Source: Cinnamomum chago (lineage: Eukaryota; Streptophyta; Magnoliopsida; Laurales; Lauraceae). From it: DNA of 64,000 nucleotides. Positions 1 to 12,200 of this stretch are shown one piece after another. The stretch is taken from the NCBI GenBank assembly GCA_038049695.1, contig CP142454.1:87008501-87072500 (forward strand), read 5' to 3'. The translations under genes were made by a program, and so were the position numbers. The notes under the pieces were generated by a model. That model was given only the letters and a program-made list of their open reading frames with translations, was not told the DNA's origin and searched no databases. How positions within the stretch are numbered: the first letter of the stretch is position 1; every line of letters starts with the position of its first letter.

Positions 1-947
1 TTTGAATAATCTTTGAGGAAATTAAGGAAACTGACTTCTAATAGATTTCTTTGATGGGAAGAAATCTATTTAGAGTTATCTATAAAAATGGTTTTCCGGT
101 CCTCTCTGTTAACTCACAACATATTGCACAGTACTATCTACCATCACGCTTATCAGAGTGAGTGACAAGGGAGATAGATGAAAACTCTATTTGATAAAGG
201 CCGTTGATCGCAAGGTGAGAAAAGCTTTAAATTAATCAAACTCAAACCACTCATCATCAGATTGGCGCATGGCACGCTTTTAGAATTTCAAATTATCCAT
301 TGTTTAATGCATGACAAGATTCGTAGGTTTATTTGTACTGCAAACCATATTACATCTTACAAAGACAAGACTTATTTTTACTAAAAACTTGAGCTTAGGT
401 CCAACTTTTAGACCCAATAAAAAGGATTCTGGATTGAAAAAGTTAGGCCCCTAACTAAAGAGGTTGTAGGTGACCAAGCTTAGCCCTTCCATTTTGCAAA
501 CCCTTTTTTTTTTTTCTGGTAGCCTTGGTATAGTCAAATTAATGTGTTTTTCGACTGATTTATCTAAACGAGGCCCACAATTTGGATGATTTGGATATCC
601 ATGATTCTAGCTCTTTAATGGGCAAAAGCATGCCACAATGCCGCTCCCTGCGACTACTTTAAAAACAGGCCCACGAGCACAATATTGAATGTCTATAAAA
701 TATTGAGTTGTGCCTCCTCCATCACCAATTGGCTTTCGAAAGAATGGCAGCTAAGTGGGTGGATAAGATCTTACACATGATTGTTTTTTTAGAACTAGAA
801 TGGGAGACTGACAACCTTCATAGGATATATTTTTTTTTAAGAAAGCAGAAATAATGATAGTTACAATAGTACCATTAGCAATAGCAAACCTTGTTGGTTG
901 ATATGCAAGTAACAATGGGGTATATTGAAAAAACAGGGTCACATAAG
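1..947. other. Intergenic sequence, nothing recognised
   Basis: AT-rich spacer with scattered poly-T runs. No exon with a recognisable protein match and no RNA gene was seen on either strand. It ends at the 8-bp target duplication (940-947) of the hAT element that follows. Confidence 0.5.
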
Positions 948-1816
948 CTATGATACCCGGATAATGCAAATTGCCTGTGGTATCCGTACCGATACGGTCC
1001 GATACGGATACCGGTACGGGATACGGCAAGATACGGCTTGGATACGGTGGGCCAATTTTAGGATATGGCTTGCATTATTTTTCGCCCAATGTTTCGGCGG
1101 ATTTTCCATTTCAGCCAATTTCTGTCTTTCTCTTAGTTTGATCAAAAGGAAAACAAAAAAGAAGAAGAGGAGGAGGAGGAGACCCACCTGCTTCGACTGC
1201 TGATGCTGCTGTTTCTTCGACTGCTGCTGCTGCGACCTTCATATGCCAGGTATTCCTCCTCTTCTTCTTCCTCCGTTCTTTTTTCTTTCTTTCTTTCTTT
1301 CCTTCTTCTTCTTCTTCTTTCATCTTTTTTTTTTCTCTCATTCGTTTGTGCCCTAGAAATGCCAACGAAAGGGCAGAAAAGAATCCGTTGCTCTTATAAA
1401 TGAGTATGGGCCCGTTGGGCCTATTCTGTTTCTTTCATTTTTTAATGTTGGGCTACTGGGCCCATCAGCCACTCAGCCCATTTTTCTTTTCTTCTCTTTT
1501 TAATGTTGTGCTACTGATCCAATCAGCCACTCAGCCCACTTTTCTATTTTTTTCTCTTTTTCTATGCTGAGATATTGTATTGTGAGGCGCGCCTCATTGA
1601 AAATTTAAAACAAACAATGGGCCTTGTAATATTTGAGCTCTAAATTGAGATAAAATAAGCATTCCACCTAAAATAAATCCCTAATCAAATATTTATATTT
1701 ATATATTTCTAGGAATGTCGTACCCGTATCCGTATCCTAAGACTTTGAAGTTGACGTATCGGACGCTCGTTCCCGTGTCCCGTATCCGTACCCGTGTTCG
1801 TATCCGGGCATCATAG
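948..1816. mobile_element. Non-autonomous hAT element with 8-bp target duplication
   Basis: The 869-bp element starts CTATGATACCCGGAT and ends ATCCGGGCATCATAG, so its ends are inverted repeats of about 15 bp. The octamer cacataag lies directly outside both ends (940-947 and 1817-1824), the target duplication expected of hAT transposons. Just inside each end are clustered GATACGG/CCGTATC motifs (about 978-1045 and 1718-1795). These resemble the subterminal repeats that hAT transposases bind. The interior has CTG/CAG-like and GA/CT tracts and no transposase. It therefore looks like a deletion or MITE-like derivative mobilised in trans. The family is new to me; the superfamily call rests on TSD length and end structure. 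Confidence 0.85.
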
Positions 1817-1824
1817 CACATAAG

Positions 1825-3026
1825 TAATGGAAACATTTTCTCTTTAGGGGTTGTTTATTTTTTACACATGGGATAAGTTTTACATATTTAAAGGGTTTAT
1901 TTATTTGCAAATGATACACATATGAAACACTTCTTAGTCTTTCTCCTACAGACATCTGCATGGAGTTGCATGCATGAAATGTTATTCATGCCCTTCATGG
2001 AGAGATAACCTCATGGCATTAAAGTGTGCCAACAACAGACGTCTATAGGAGAAAATATCTCTAAAACACATTATCATATTTGTAAAGGAAGCATTATTTT
2101 CAACAAATGAGTACATCTAACCATTTTTTCTGTATTTGGATGTTTTTCACATGCTTCTCAATATATGTGAAAATTTATGATATTGAAACTAAACGTCTTA
2201 TTGTTATCATCAATATGAGTATATTGAATAGTACGGATCATGAATTAGATGCCGAAGAAATGCATGATATCAAATCTATAGACTGAGATTTCTTGTTGTT
2301 TTTATAAATTTCTCAAAATCTATCAATATTTAAGATACAAAACAAAATGTCTTGAAAGTTTTTAGACCAATAACGAAGATGGGCGGCTTGATTACCAATT
2401 TGGAAACCACGAAAGTGCAAAAAACAAATACAGCATGTGAGAGGCCGAAGCTCAATTGTAATTATTTACCACCTCCTTCAGTATGTAAATAAGAGGCGAA
2501 ATATGGCCTCTTTCACTCATCATTTTCAATCTTGATGCATAAATGAGCAAGAATAAATGTGATCATACATAGATATTATGCATGTACAAGATTTAAGCGG
2601 CAAACAAATGATCCCTCATGGCAAAATCAGCTTAATTTTCTCTTCAGGGTATTTCAGCCCTGGAAGGCAAAGGCTGATCTATTCATTGCTATGTCAGCTT
2701 ATTTTCTAATCACTCTCATTTTGTCTGTGTGGACCAATATCTCCAGCTCCTTTCAATCCTCTTGACCCTACATGGTTTTCAAAATATTGGTCAATGTCAT
2801 GTCCCTACACATGGTTTTCAAAATCTAGCTCGATGTCATGACCCATCCCCCATCACCTCAGTCGCATCTTTCTCCAATCCAAAAGCTCTAAACCATTCCA
2901 CTACTACAACCAAATGGTCTTGATTCTTCTTCACGAAAGGGGAAAAAAAATACAAAACTCCTTATACAGAGTCCAAAGAGTACTCCAACCATCACCTTCC
3001 TCATTTTCTCCTCTCGAAAAGGCCAA
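1825..3026. other. Spacer and upstream region of the LRR gene
   Basis: AT-rich spacer without a recognisable gene. The last 100-200 bp before 3027 are pyrimidine-rich, as in many plant 5' leaders. No clear TATA box could be assigned. Confidence 0.35.
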
Positions 3027-4403
3027 ATGCATTCTTCCTCTCTCCTCTTTCTTCTCTCTCTACAGGGTCTCTGTCTCCTGTCCCCTTCTGTTTATAGCAA
3101 TGACCAGCACCTGGACTCCATGGAGATGAACTTGGACCCTTCAGAAACACAGACCCTTTTCCACATCATGGAGACCATGTCCTCTGATAGAAAATGGAGG
3201 ATCTCCAATCCAACCCCATGTAAACCAGGCTCTTCATGGCCTGGCATTGAATGCAAGATGGGCAAAGACAACCAACTCCATGTCTCTAGGCTAGATTTTG
3301 GAACCCCACCAAACCCCACTTGCAAGAAAACAGCAGTCTTCCCAACCCAAATCTTCAACCTCCCTTACCTCCAATCTATCTTCTTCTTCAACTGTTTCAC
3401 ACACACCAAAACCTCCATTTCTGTACAACAACATTCCACTCAGAAAACAAGCTCCTCTCTTCAACAGCTTAGCCTCAGAGCAAACCAGGCACTGGTAGGA
3501 CCAATACCACCTGAAATATACTCTCTAATATCTCTTCAAATCCTGACTCTCTCACAGAACCACCTTCATGGGAAAATACCTGAAGAAATCTCCACCTTGA
3601 CCTCTCTCATACATCTGGATTTAAGCTACAATTTCCTCACAGGCAACATTCCAACCCAGATAGGAAACCTTAGGAACCTGGTTGGCCTTGATTTGAGCTA
3701 TAATTCTCTAACAGGCCCCATCCCTGAAGCAATTGGGCAAATGGGTCTTCTCCAGAAGCTCGATCTGAGCTCGAATTCGCTTACAGGAGGCGTCCCAAAC
3801 AGCTTACAGAGCCTCACTTCTCTGGTTTTCATGGCACTGAGCAGCAACAGGTTAAAAGGGAAGCTCCCAGCAGGGCTGGAAAAGCTGCAGAGCCTCCAGT
3901 ACTTTATTATGGATGATAATCCCATGTACATGCCTCTGCCTGCTGAGCTTGGGAAGTTGGTGAGATTGCAGGAGCTGAGGCTTGCAAATTCAGGGTATTC
4001 TGGAGTTATTCCAGGGAGCTTTTCCCAGCTTTTGAACCTCAGCACCTTGTCTCTGCAGAACAACAACCTGACAGGAGAAATCCCTGTTGGTTTGAAGAAC
4101 CTCTCTCATATCTACCATTTGAATCTGAGCAGGAACATGTTGGGTGGTGTTGTCCCTTTTGATGCTGGTTTCTTGAACAGGCTTGGTAGGAATCTGGATT
4201 TGAGTGGCAATCCAGGGCTCTGCTTGAACATGTCTGAAGGCTCTGAAAGCGGAAAGATTGGAGTTGCGGTCTGTGGAAGTAACAGAACTGGTTCTTTTGT
4301 TCTTCCATTGAAGAAATCTGGAGCTCCTCCATCTGGCTTCTCCAAATTATGGAATTTGGTGGGATTCTTAATTGTCTCTGGACTCTACAAGTGGTTTCCT
4401 TAG
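3027..4403 (+). CDS. RLP29: Leucine-rich-repeat receptor-like protein, RLP29-like
   Basis: An intronless 458-residue protein. Residues 1-24 form a signal peptide (MHSSSLLFLLSL start). An N-cap with the family pattern W.GIEC lies near residue 70. About ten plant-type extracellular LRRs (LxxLxLSxNxLxGxIPxxIGxL) follow from roughly residue 145 to 405. There are several N-glycosylation sequons. The C-terminal tail is hydrophobic (LWNLVGFLIVSGLYKWF), which would suit membrane or GPI-type attachment. There is no kinase domain. This layout matches the receptor-like protein 29 / PII-2 group of plant LRR proteins, which act at the cell surface, probably with a co-receptor kinase. The start was chosen as the only ATG giving an immediate signal peptide. 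The reading frame is intact, so I take it as functional. The ligand cannot be told from sequence. Confidence 0.87.
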   Translation: MHSSSLLFLLSLQGLCLLSPSVYSNDQHLDSMEMNLDPSETQTLFHIMETMSSDRKWRISNPTPCKPGSSWPGIECKMGKDNQLHVSRLDFGTPPNPTCKKTAVFPTQIFNLPYLQSIFFFNCFTHTKTSISVQQHSTQKTSSSLQQLSLRANQALVGPIPPEIYSLISLQILTLSQNHLHGKIPEEISTLTSLIHLDLSYNFLTGNIPTQIGNLRNLVGLDLSYNSLTGPIPEAIGQMGLLQKLDLSSNSLTGGVPNSLQSLTSLVFMALSSNRLKGKLPAGLEKLQSLQYFIMDDNPMYMPLPAELGKLVRLQELRLANSGYSGVIPGSFSQLLNLSTLSLQNNNLTGEIPVGLKNLSHIYHLNLSRNMLGGVVPFDAGFLNRLGRNLDLSGNPGLCLNMSEGSESGKIGVAVCGSNRTGSFVLPLKKSGAPPSGFSKLWNLVGFLIVSGLYKWFP

Positions 4404-7400
4404 ATGGGCTTTTTTCCTTTTCTTCTTCTATAATCTCTTTTGATTTTCTCAATCTCTTATCTACCTATTTATTCTATTGGTGGCCAGGTAATATAGTAAA
4501 ATGGGAGGTATGCCATTGAAGAAGAAGCTCTCTCCCTTCAGCTTCAACAAGCTGTCTCCTTTGTACTTGATTTTAGGGGTCTGGAGTCTTTTATTTCTTT
4601 TTTAGTTTCTTTCCTTAGTTGGGGTTTTAGATGGGCTCTGTTCCTCATGAACTGGTCTGGGTTGAGACCATTATCATGTGGAGTGTGTATCAGATTGGGT
4701 GACTGATAGCTATAGTTGTTTCATAAATTTTAGCTTAAAGAAGTGGTGATTGCTTGCACATTTATTTATCTACTGATGACTGGTGTTTTGGGCTTTTTAC
4801 TAAAAATGAGATGGAAACTGGAGCTGTTGCTGAATTACTTTACTTCTCAGAGCTTCAATCTAAACACAACTAGATATGCTTTCAGTAGTGTATTGCAGAG
4901 TAATGGGCTCTTTTTTTATATTGTTATTGCATGGGGGTGGTTTGGTCTTTTGAATGGAGAAAAACAAATGATTCCTCTACGTGACTTTTGACACGCATGC
5001 ACACTGACAGGACACAATGGGAGGTACCGGGTACATCGATCTTCATTATTAGGTCCCCCAAGAAAAACCAGGGTTGACTGGGCCAAGCCCTGTTTGGGCC
5101 CACATAGTATTATACTATTTAGCCTCAAGCCTGGCCAGAGCCCAGATGAACATAAAGAGGGAGAACCAATTCTGAGGTGACACAATTATATTTGGGAGAA
5201 GAAGACTTAACTCAAGAAAGTGGTGGAAACAGTAGGAAATGGCAATGGAGACCAATCAGTGAGAGAGAGAGAGATTGATTTAGACCCTACATTCTTAAGC
5301 CCAAGCTCAGTCAAATTATTGATTGGGCTAACCGAGTCTAGCCAAGTAATTAATCAGGCTCAAAATAGGCTGTGTTCAGTCTGGATTAGTCCTTGTGCAA
5401 CCTTTTAAAAACCACAGTTTACTTTTAAGAAGTGCACCCTCATTTTTATTCAAAACAATGGGCCCATTTATGATCAATCCAAACCTGTACCTCCTACCCC
5501 TCATGCAGTGGAAGAAACAGCAAATTTTCCTTAACATATTGGGGTTTCAAGATTTCATGGCCCCTCCCCCCCCCCCCCCCCCCCCCCCCCCAATTCCCTT
5601 TCCCTTTCCGCCCAGGATCACATGAATTAGCACTAAACCTGTAGAACTGTTCAAACTCATGTAGACCAAAAGATCATGTGTTAGCATACATTCAATAGGT
5701 TACATTTTTAAAAACTAAATTTGGGTTTATATACATCTCTATTAATCTTGGACACTTGGGGAGTAGCACCAATTTCCCAATTTAATGGAATTCATTGGTG
5801 GAATTTCTTAAATTGGAACTCTTGGCCATTGCTACACTTCAACCACTCTCTTTTAATGTGATTTTAGGATTTGTGAAACATTCATAATGCCCTCAACTGT
5901 GACTGCTTAGATTGGGAAGGTTTGTCTTTTTTCCCCCTTCTGGTGCCTATGACCACATATATTGGAATGAGATGGTATCTGGATCATTCCCAAAGGAAAT
6001 TCATTCCGGGCTTTGTAAACTCTTGTATTAATTAGCCCCTTTTATCTTTTGGCCCTTTTATCATTTCCAATATACAAATCCAAGCCATAAACACTTACCT
6101 GAGCCCTCCAAATATGGCTTAATTAACCAAGTTGACACTACTAAACAATTCACACTAATCCGGTGTATGTTTTGCATTGAAGACTGTATGAAAGAAAACG
6201 AGGCACAATAGAAAGGTACTAATTATTTTTTAGATTAAGGATAGACAAGTCCCATTAGATGTTGCTTCTTTGCTAATAATCAGAGGTAACTGGTTTTTGT
6301 TTTGATAATTAGTTTTATCTGTTTTTTAGGCGTGTATTATCTCTACATCTTCACCTTTACCCCCTCACACTTGTTTTCCCTGGGGCGTGCGTTTGCAGGA
6401 ATTTCTTATGGGAATTGCATATTTTGGAACTTAGTAAATTTTAACAGCAATGTCAATTGGTATACCCCATAGCCCAACATTTGGAATTTACAATTTGATT
6501 GGTGAGATCCCAAATATCCATCCATGTGTATTGTTACTTTTGGCTTGTAGAAATTCTTCAAATTCCAACTTCTAAAATATTAGAAATGTCATAGCATTTG
6601 TGATTTTAGCTCGGAACAACATTTGGGAAATTTAGATATCACCCATCAGGATATCCTAGTTATTTCTAACAACAATGCTGGTCCGGTCTCTTGAGAGTTT
6701 CAAACTCTCTACTTAAATAGTGAGAATTCATGCTGTAAGTATGTAAAATGTCACTTTTGGCTTAAAGAACTCTCAAAACTCCAACATTTTGAATGCTCAA
6801 CAGCTCCTCAGCATTTTTGGAAAACCCCCATGGGTGACAACAATTGGAGCATCATTTCAACCTCCAAACAAAGAAATCTCCAAATGCTTGCAAAAGAAAA
6901 TGGCCCAGAAACATGTTTTCTATGCAAGTTGATTTTTATCTTTTCCTGGTGCCAATGTAGCAATGGGGAGGGAAGATTGTAAACGTTTTTAAGATGCAGG
7001 GCCCACACACAGGCCACAGCTAGTATAGATAAGTGCCTTTCTCTGGAAAGATGTCCTTGCAAATGAGAAGAAAAGACAGCAACCAACCCTCTTGTCTATG
7101 AAAAAAATCACTCCTAAGCAAACAAGGTAATCCACCTCCACCACTCACAGCTCTTCATAGGTCATTTGCATCATTTGGGGCCTGAACTGGGTGGAATGCA
7201 GAACCCCAGGGAGATTAAAAATCTGGGAAAGATGTACAGAACAAACTCATGTAACACATCTGGGAAAGGGACATCAAAGCCTCAGGATCCTTTTGTATTA
7301 AAATTGCAAAGAGAGGGAGGAGAGAAAGAGAGTGTGTGTTGTTTCTGACAATAGGCCTTGACAGCTGACTGCACAGGAGTGGAATGGCCCTGTCGGATGG

Positions 7401-8020
7401 GGACAGCAACAACCCCAACCCCTTCCTTTAGAAACATCAGACTCCTCACGTGGGCAACTTAGTACCACTCTTACACATCTTTTTAAAAAGGGCCACCCAC
7501 TCCCTATTATGCTATAATGATTCCTGTAGATCCACCTTCATCTAGACCCTTCAAATGGTGGAGAACATTGGTTCTAAGATTAGATCACAAGGGTACATTT
7601 GTTTGCATAGAATTGAACACAAAAGAAATTCATGCGTAAATAATCTTTACGAAAAAATTATTAAAGAGGTGAGGAGTGAAAGATGTATATATTGGGTTAT
7701 CGAAATTTAGAGATTCCTTGGTGGACCACTTTTCTCCAAATATCGTCCCCCATGTGGAATACCAAAATTGCTTATGTGCTGTTGCCATTTGGAATGTTGA
7801 ATTTATGAGAAATTGGCAAAAATGTCATTTAGAATGCCACTAACATAAATTCTCCTTAATCTAGCAAGGAAGTCAAAATTCTAGTGAGACTTGACTTGGT
7901 TAGGAATTCCCAACAAGGGGGATTTTCATCAAAAATGCTTGCAACCAAACCAAACGAGCAAAGATCTGGGTGGGACCTTGGCGGTCCAGGAATTTGAACT
8001 ACTATGATGATGGTTGAGTA
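4404..8020. other. Spacer downstream of the LRR gene
   Basis: The first few hundred bases are presumably its 3' UTR. The remainder is AT-rich with short GA tracts (near 5263 and 7310) and no coding sequence I can support. Confidence 0.4.
5566..5592. repeat. Poly(C) run of 27 bases
   Basis: An uninterrupted run of about 27 C residues, unusual in an AT-rich region. It could form i-motif or G-quadruplex structures. Its exact length in an assembly is uncertain. Confidence 0.85.
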
Positions 8021-8158
8021 TTCATTTGTTATCTCTCGTGGATTCATTTTCTATTAAAGAAGAGATTGATTGATGGTTGTTTTTTGGATATTATTTGTTA
8101 CCTCTCGTGGATTCATTTTCCATTAAAGAAGAGATTGATTGATGGTTGTTTTTTGGAT
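8021..8158. repeat. Tandem duplication, 69-bp unit, two copies
   Basis: Two adjacent near-identical units of about 69 bp, each containing ctctcgtggattcatttt and a gattgattgatgg core. They differ at only a few bases, so the duplication is recent. Confidence 0.8.
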
Positions 8159-8320
8159 ATTCACTTTTCTTTCTTAAATTTTAACAACTTTCAGAAATTT
8201 AAGTCTAAAAGTTCATGAGAATTCAATTACATGAAACAAATGGGCCCTAAGCCCCAAATTTGTAGAAAGAAATGATATATAGCAATTGCAATAGTTAGAG
8301 ATGGGTGCGAAAAACGTTCT

Positions 8321-8552
8321 TTTTTTTTTTTTTTGTTAACGGAGGGTTCTCAATCCTTTGGACTGGACTATTTCCTCCAGGTCCAGAGAAAAGCCTGGTA
8401 AAATCAGTATGGCCCCTAAGTGGTAGCACAAGTAGACTCAACATTTGGTTCCTAAAGAGGGGGAAATCGGGAGTCGATACTAGGACCTCTAGCTCTGAAA
8501 GAGAGAAGAACCATGGTCCTGACCACTCGGCCAATCCCTTGGAGTTGAAAAG
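8321..8552 (-). mobile_element. tRNA-derived SINE
   Basis: Read on the minus strand, it begins with a pol III A-box-like stretch (ggattggccgagtggtcag, plus 8518-8537) followed by a B-box-like stretch (gtatcgactccc, around 8470-8485). It ends in a poly(A) tail, seen as T15 at 8320-8334 on the plus strand. Short direct repeats of the type aaaa(c)cgttct flank it (8312-8320 and 8556-8567), as expected from LINE-assisted insertion. The length of about 230 bp is normal for plant SINEs. The apparent open frames across it are not genes. Confidence 0.75.
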
Positions 8553-9044
8553 AAAAAAAACCGTTCTCATTATACCGAGAATAGGGGTCCTGTAATTAGT
8601 GTAATTTCCACAAGTTGTGCCCTTTCTCCCACCTGTTCCAAAGGAGAGCACCCTGACTTTTGGAAAAACATGATTCATTCTATTTGGAGACCACATGGGT
8701 AGATGCAGGAAAGTATTACAGTGTGCATGATGGCTGAGCATCACTGCAATGCACATTTTCCTAGGGAAGGACTTGGTCACCCAAGCGGTGGCAATCAAAT
8801 CAGAGGCGCTTTACAGCTGATGTTTGTAGAATCATACAAATGAAAATCTGACGAGCATTTCAAACCTAGAATTTAGAGAGTTTCAAAGTGTTTAATCACT
8901 TATAAAATCTGAAACTAACTTTATTTTCTGGAATTTATCCCTCAAAACAGATTCTTAACCAATGATATCTATTTGAAGTCTCAAATCCTAAAATCCCAAT
9001 TCAGGCAAAAATATCCAACAGCAAACTTCAGGTAGGTCAGCGAA

Positions 9045-9260
9045 ACATGGGATGACGCAGTGGTAAAGGGCATCCTCGCTCACCTTAAGTGTCAGGTATC
9101 GACTCTGGGCATTAGTGGAGCACAATTGGAATTGGATCGTGCAGGAGCACAACAAAGGAGCGGAGCACCCCAAGGTTGACCCATGGGCTGATAGATTAGG
9201 CTAGTTTAGGACTAGGGTAATTTACAATTCCTCCTGTGTAATAGCAAAAAAAAAAAAAAA
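9045..9260 (+). mobile_element. tRNA-derived SINE
   Basis: The tRNA-like head has an A-box-like gggatgacgcagtggtaaag (about 9050-9069) and a B-box-like ggtatcgactc (about 9094-9104). A non-tRNA body follows, then a poly(A) tail (9246-9260). It lies in the opposite orientation to the SINE at 8.3 kb and has a different body, so it belongs to another family. I did not find a convincing target duplication. Confidence 0.65.
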
Positions 9261-12200
9261 GACCCTGGTAGATAGATTAGACTAGAGTGGTCCATCATGA
9301 CCACATGTCCAATACAATCTAAGGGCCCACATGCTAAGTTGATTTTAGGTGCTTTCCTTGTTTGTTTTGATTTAAATTAATCTAGCTTGGATTCAATTTT
9401 AGACCAATCCATTATACCATATTTGGATTTCTTTGATGGAAAGGAATCCATCTAGCTAAGGAACTCACGCATACTCGCCCAATGCCCATTACTTGCATGC
9501 ATCTTGACGTGGGGGAAGGGAGATTTGAGGAAAACCCAATTTGACCAAGACCACTGACAACTTGCAGAAACACAATCTTAGGTATTCAAGTACCTGAAAC
9601 AACAAACACTTCAAGCAGTTGAATGCATAGCAATGGTAAGACTTCTATTTCTAAAAAATAGTTAAAATTGAATTAACAAATATGAATTTTCAAAAAAAGA
9701 CAAGCAAATTATCTCCCCTTTAATGGAAAATGAATAAAAAGAGGTGGAAAATGAATACCCAGCCACCACTCTTGTAACTCAAATTTTTGAAAAGTGAGGG
9801 TTGGATTTACATTGCTGCTTTATATCCTTCACCCCCCTCACATCATGTCGTTAAGCTCGTGGAGCTCATTCGACACATAAATCGGTATGTATCAAATTCC
9901 TGTGTATTCTATGCAAGCAAAAAGAAACCATGTAAGTTTTCATATAAATAGTGAGAGCAAGAGGAGAAAGATTGAAAGAGGCAATACTGAGAGTAAGGTA
10001 GGACTCAATAATAGTGTGGGACTCACCAATGTCATTACAGAAACTTGTTACACATGTTTATGGTTCATTTGACGTGGAGTGAATGTGGACAGCGACCCAA
10101 CCCATGTCATTACAGAAACATGTAACACAGCAATATCTGTCCAAGAAATTGTTTCATCAGAGAAGAGAGGAGACAGCCAGGAATGGGAGTTTTTCCCTTT
10201 CAGCAGCAGCAGCAGCAGAGGAATCATACTGTGCAGGGACCCACCCACAGCTTAATGACGCAGAGAAAAGTGCACTTGACAGTTGACAGATCTATTTGGA
10301 TGGACGGACGGATAATAAGAATAGAACACACCAACAGAATTTCTCATCTAATCAATCCCTCAGCAGTCGGGTGACATTAGGTTGCCAACCAACTGAACAA
10401 CCTTCAAATCCCTTTGTTAAAGCTCGCACGAACTCACACTAAGCAAGGGATTAATAGAGTTTCTCCTTGCGAGGATGTTATTTTGTAGGGGTTTGAGTTG
10501 GTGGTTCAATGCTCTTGTACCTCTTTGTCTTTTGCTTCTTTTTACTTTTTTTACTTTTCTGTAATTGTTTCATCTCCTTCCTTTAATGAAGTTTATATTA
10601 CCGATCAAAAATAAATAAATTACTTAAAATATATGTTGTCTTCTAGAACACATAGAAGTTGTTCCACCATCAATTGGACATTTCATTTTTTTTTTCACAA
10701 TATTCTATGCATTTATTTTTAGTTGACCAATACAACAATTATTGGAGTGGAACTTTGCCATGGGTTATACAATAGGAGGACATTTATTTTGATTAGTTCT
10801 AAATTTTTATTAACAATCCATACTAGATGATCTTTACAGTATCTCAATCCAGCCATCTCCATATGGAATGAGGCAATTAAAACAAGGGATTTTTCACTGT
10901 ATAGGAGCCTTAAAGCTTGACTTTTGCCTCACGGCGGTTGACACTTAAAAAAAATACATACATTAGTTCATATAATAAATGATAGTATAAAATGACAATT
11001 TCGCCCTTATTCCGCGCGCTGTGATGTTACACATGCTAATATGTTTGCAATATCCTTTGTATGTGGGATGTTGCACATATTCACCTTTTCCCCCAAACCC
11101 GAAAACTCCCTTTTCTCTACATCATTTTACTTTCTACAAAAACCTCACCCAAACTCTTGAAATCAATCAATCATGTTCTCCTATTCTCCACTTCATCCAG
11201 CAATAAGAAAGGGAGTTTTACGTAAATAAAAGAAATTCTTTTTTTTTATTTATGGATAGAAAATATAAGATTTTATAAAAAGAACATGACCCTTAACCCT
11301 AGTGAAATCTCATAAGAAAATGTGTCTTTTTTTTTCTCTTCCTATTTATGGAATCATACAAAGCTAATAATTTAAAGGAAGTAGATAAGTTGCCAAACCT
11401 GGATTCTATAGAAGCTTTAAAAAGCAAGATTTTGTCCGATAACACACAAAAATAAGAGCAAATGTGTCAATACCTTACTGTACTATTGCAAGAGCAAAAC
11501 TGTAGGCATTTAAATCAACTGCTGTGAGGCAAAAACTAATGTCTCCGGGTAAATAGACGGTGGGGCCAGCTTTTGAACAGCTGATGAAAAAGTCCATGAT
11601 ACAACTGTACCAATAAATCAATCTTCATTTTAGCACATTTGAACGATGATGTTAAATTCAAACAATGTACCTCCATCACAAAAATTCATATGGGTCTGTC
11701 TGAATGTAAATAGTTAGGTGTCAGAGTGAGAATCTTGAAAATATCCTTTAAAATTTTTGAAAGAAAGAAAATGGATTGTCTGTCCGTACCATCTCAATTG
11801 GTGTGGGTGGGCAGAAAAAAGGGGAGGATTGTGTGCACCACATAACCAGATTCAATTTTTGGGTTAACTGCAGCGCCAGACAAGGAAGTGCGTACGCAGT
11901 ACAGTTATTTCAGCAGCAACACTGTGAAAAAGAGGCTTCAACACCAAAGATTCCTTCCTCTCTCCTTTTCCACATTGTTTGTGGAAATGCAGCAGAAAAT
12001 TGGTTCCAGGTAAAAAATAACTATTCTGCGGAAAAAAAATAAATTTAACTTGGTAGGAATTTATTTATTGAGAAATCACAAAAACCCATGAAAACCAGCA
12101 ACATATACTGCGGACCGTTTGTCCCCAGCCAGAGCAAACCCATGGGCTCTGGCTCAGCTCTATCGTGTTTGTTTGATTGAAAACAAATCAAACTTGTGCA

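Noticed and set aside
1111-1403. Charged, low-complexity frames (poly-Glu/Lys, poly-Leu/Ser)
   Set aside because: They are products of GA/CT repeats inside the hAT derivative.
8305-8798. Open frames of 96 and 167 residues on both strands near 8.3-8.8 kb
   Set aside because: They run across a tRNA-type SINE with pol III boxes and a poly(A) tail, so no protein gene is supported.
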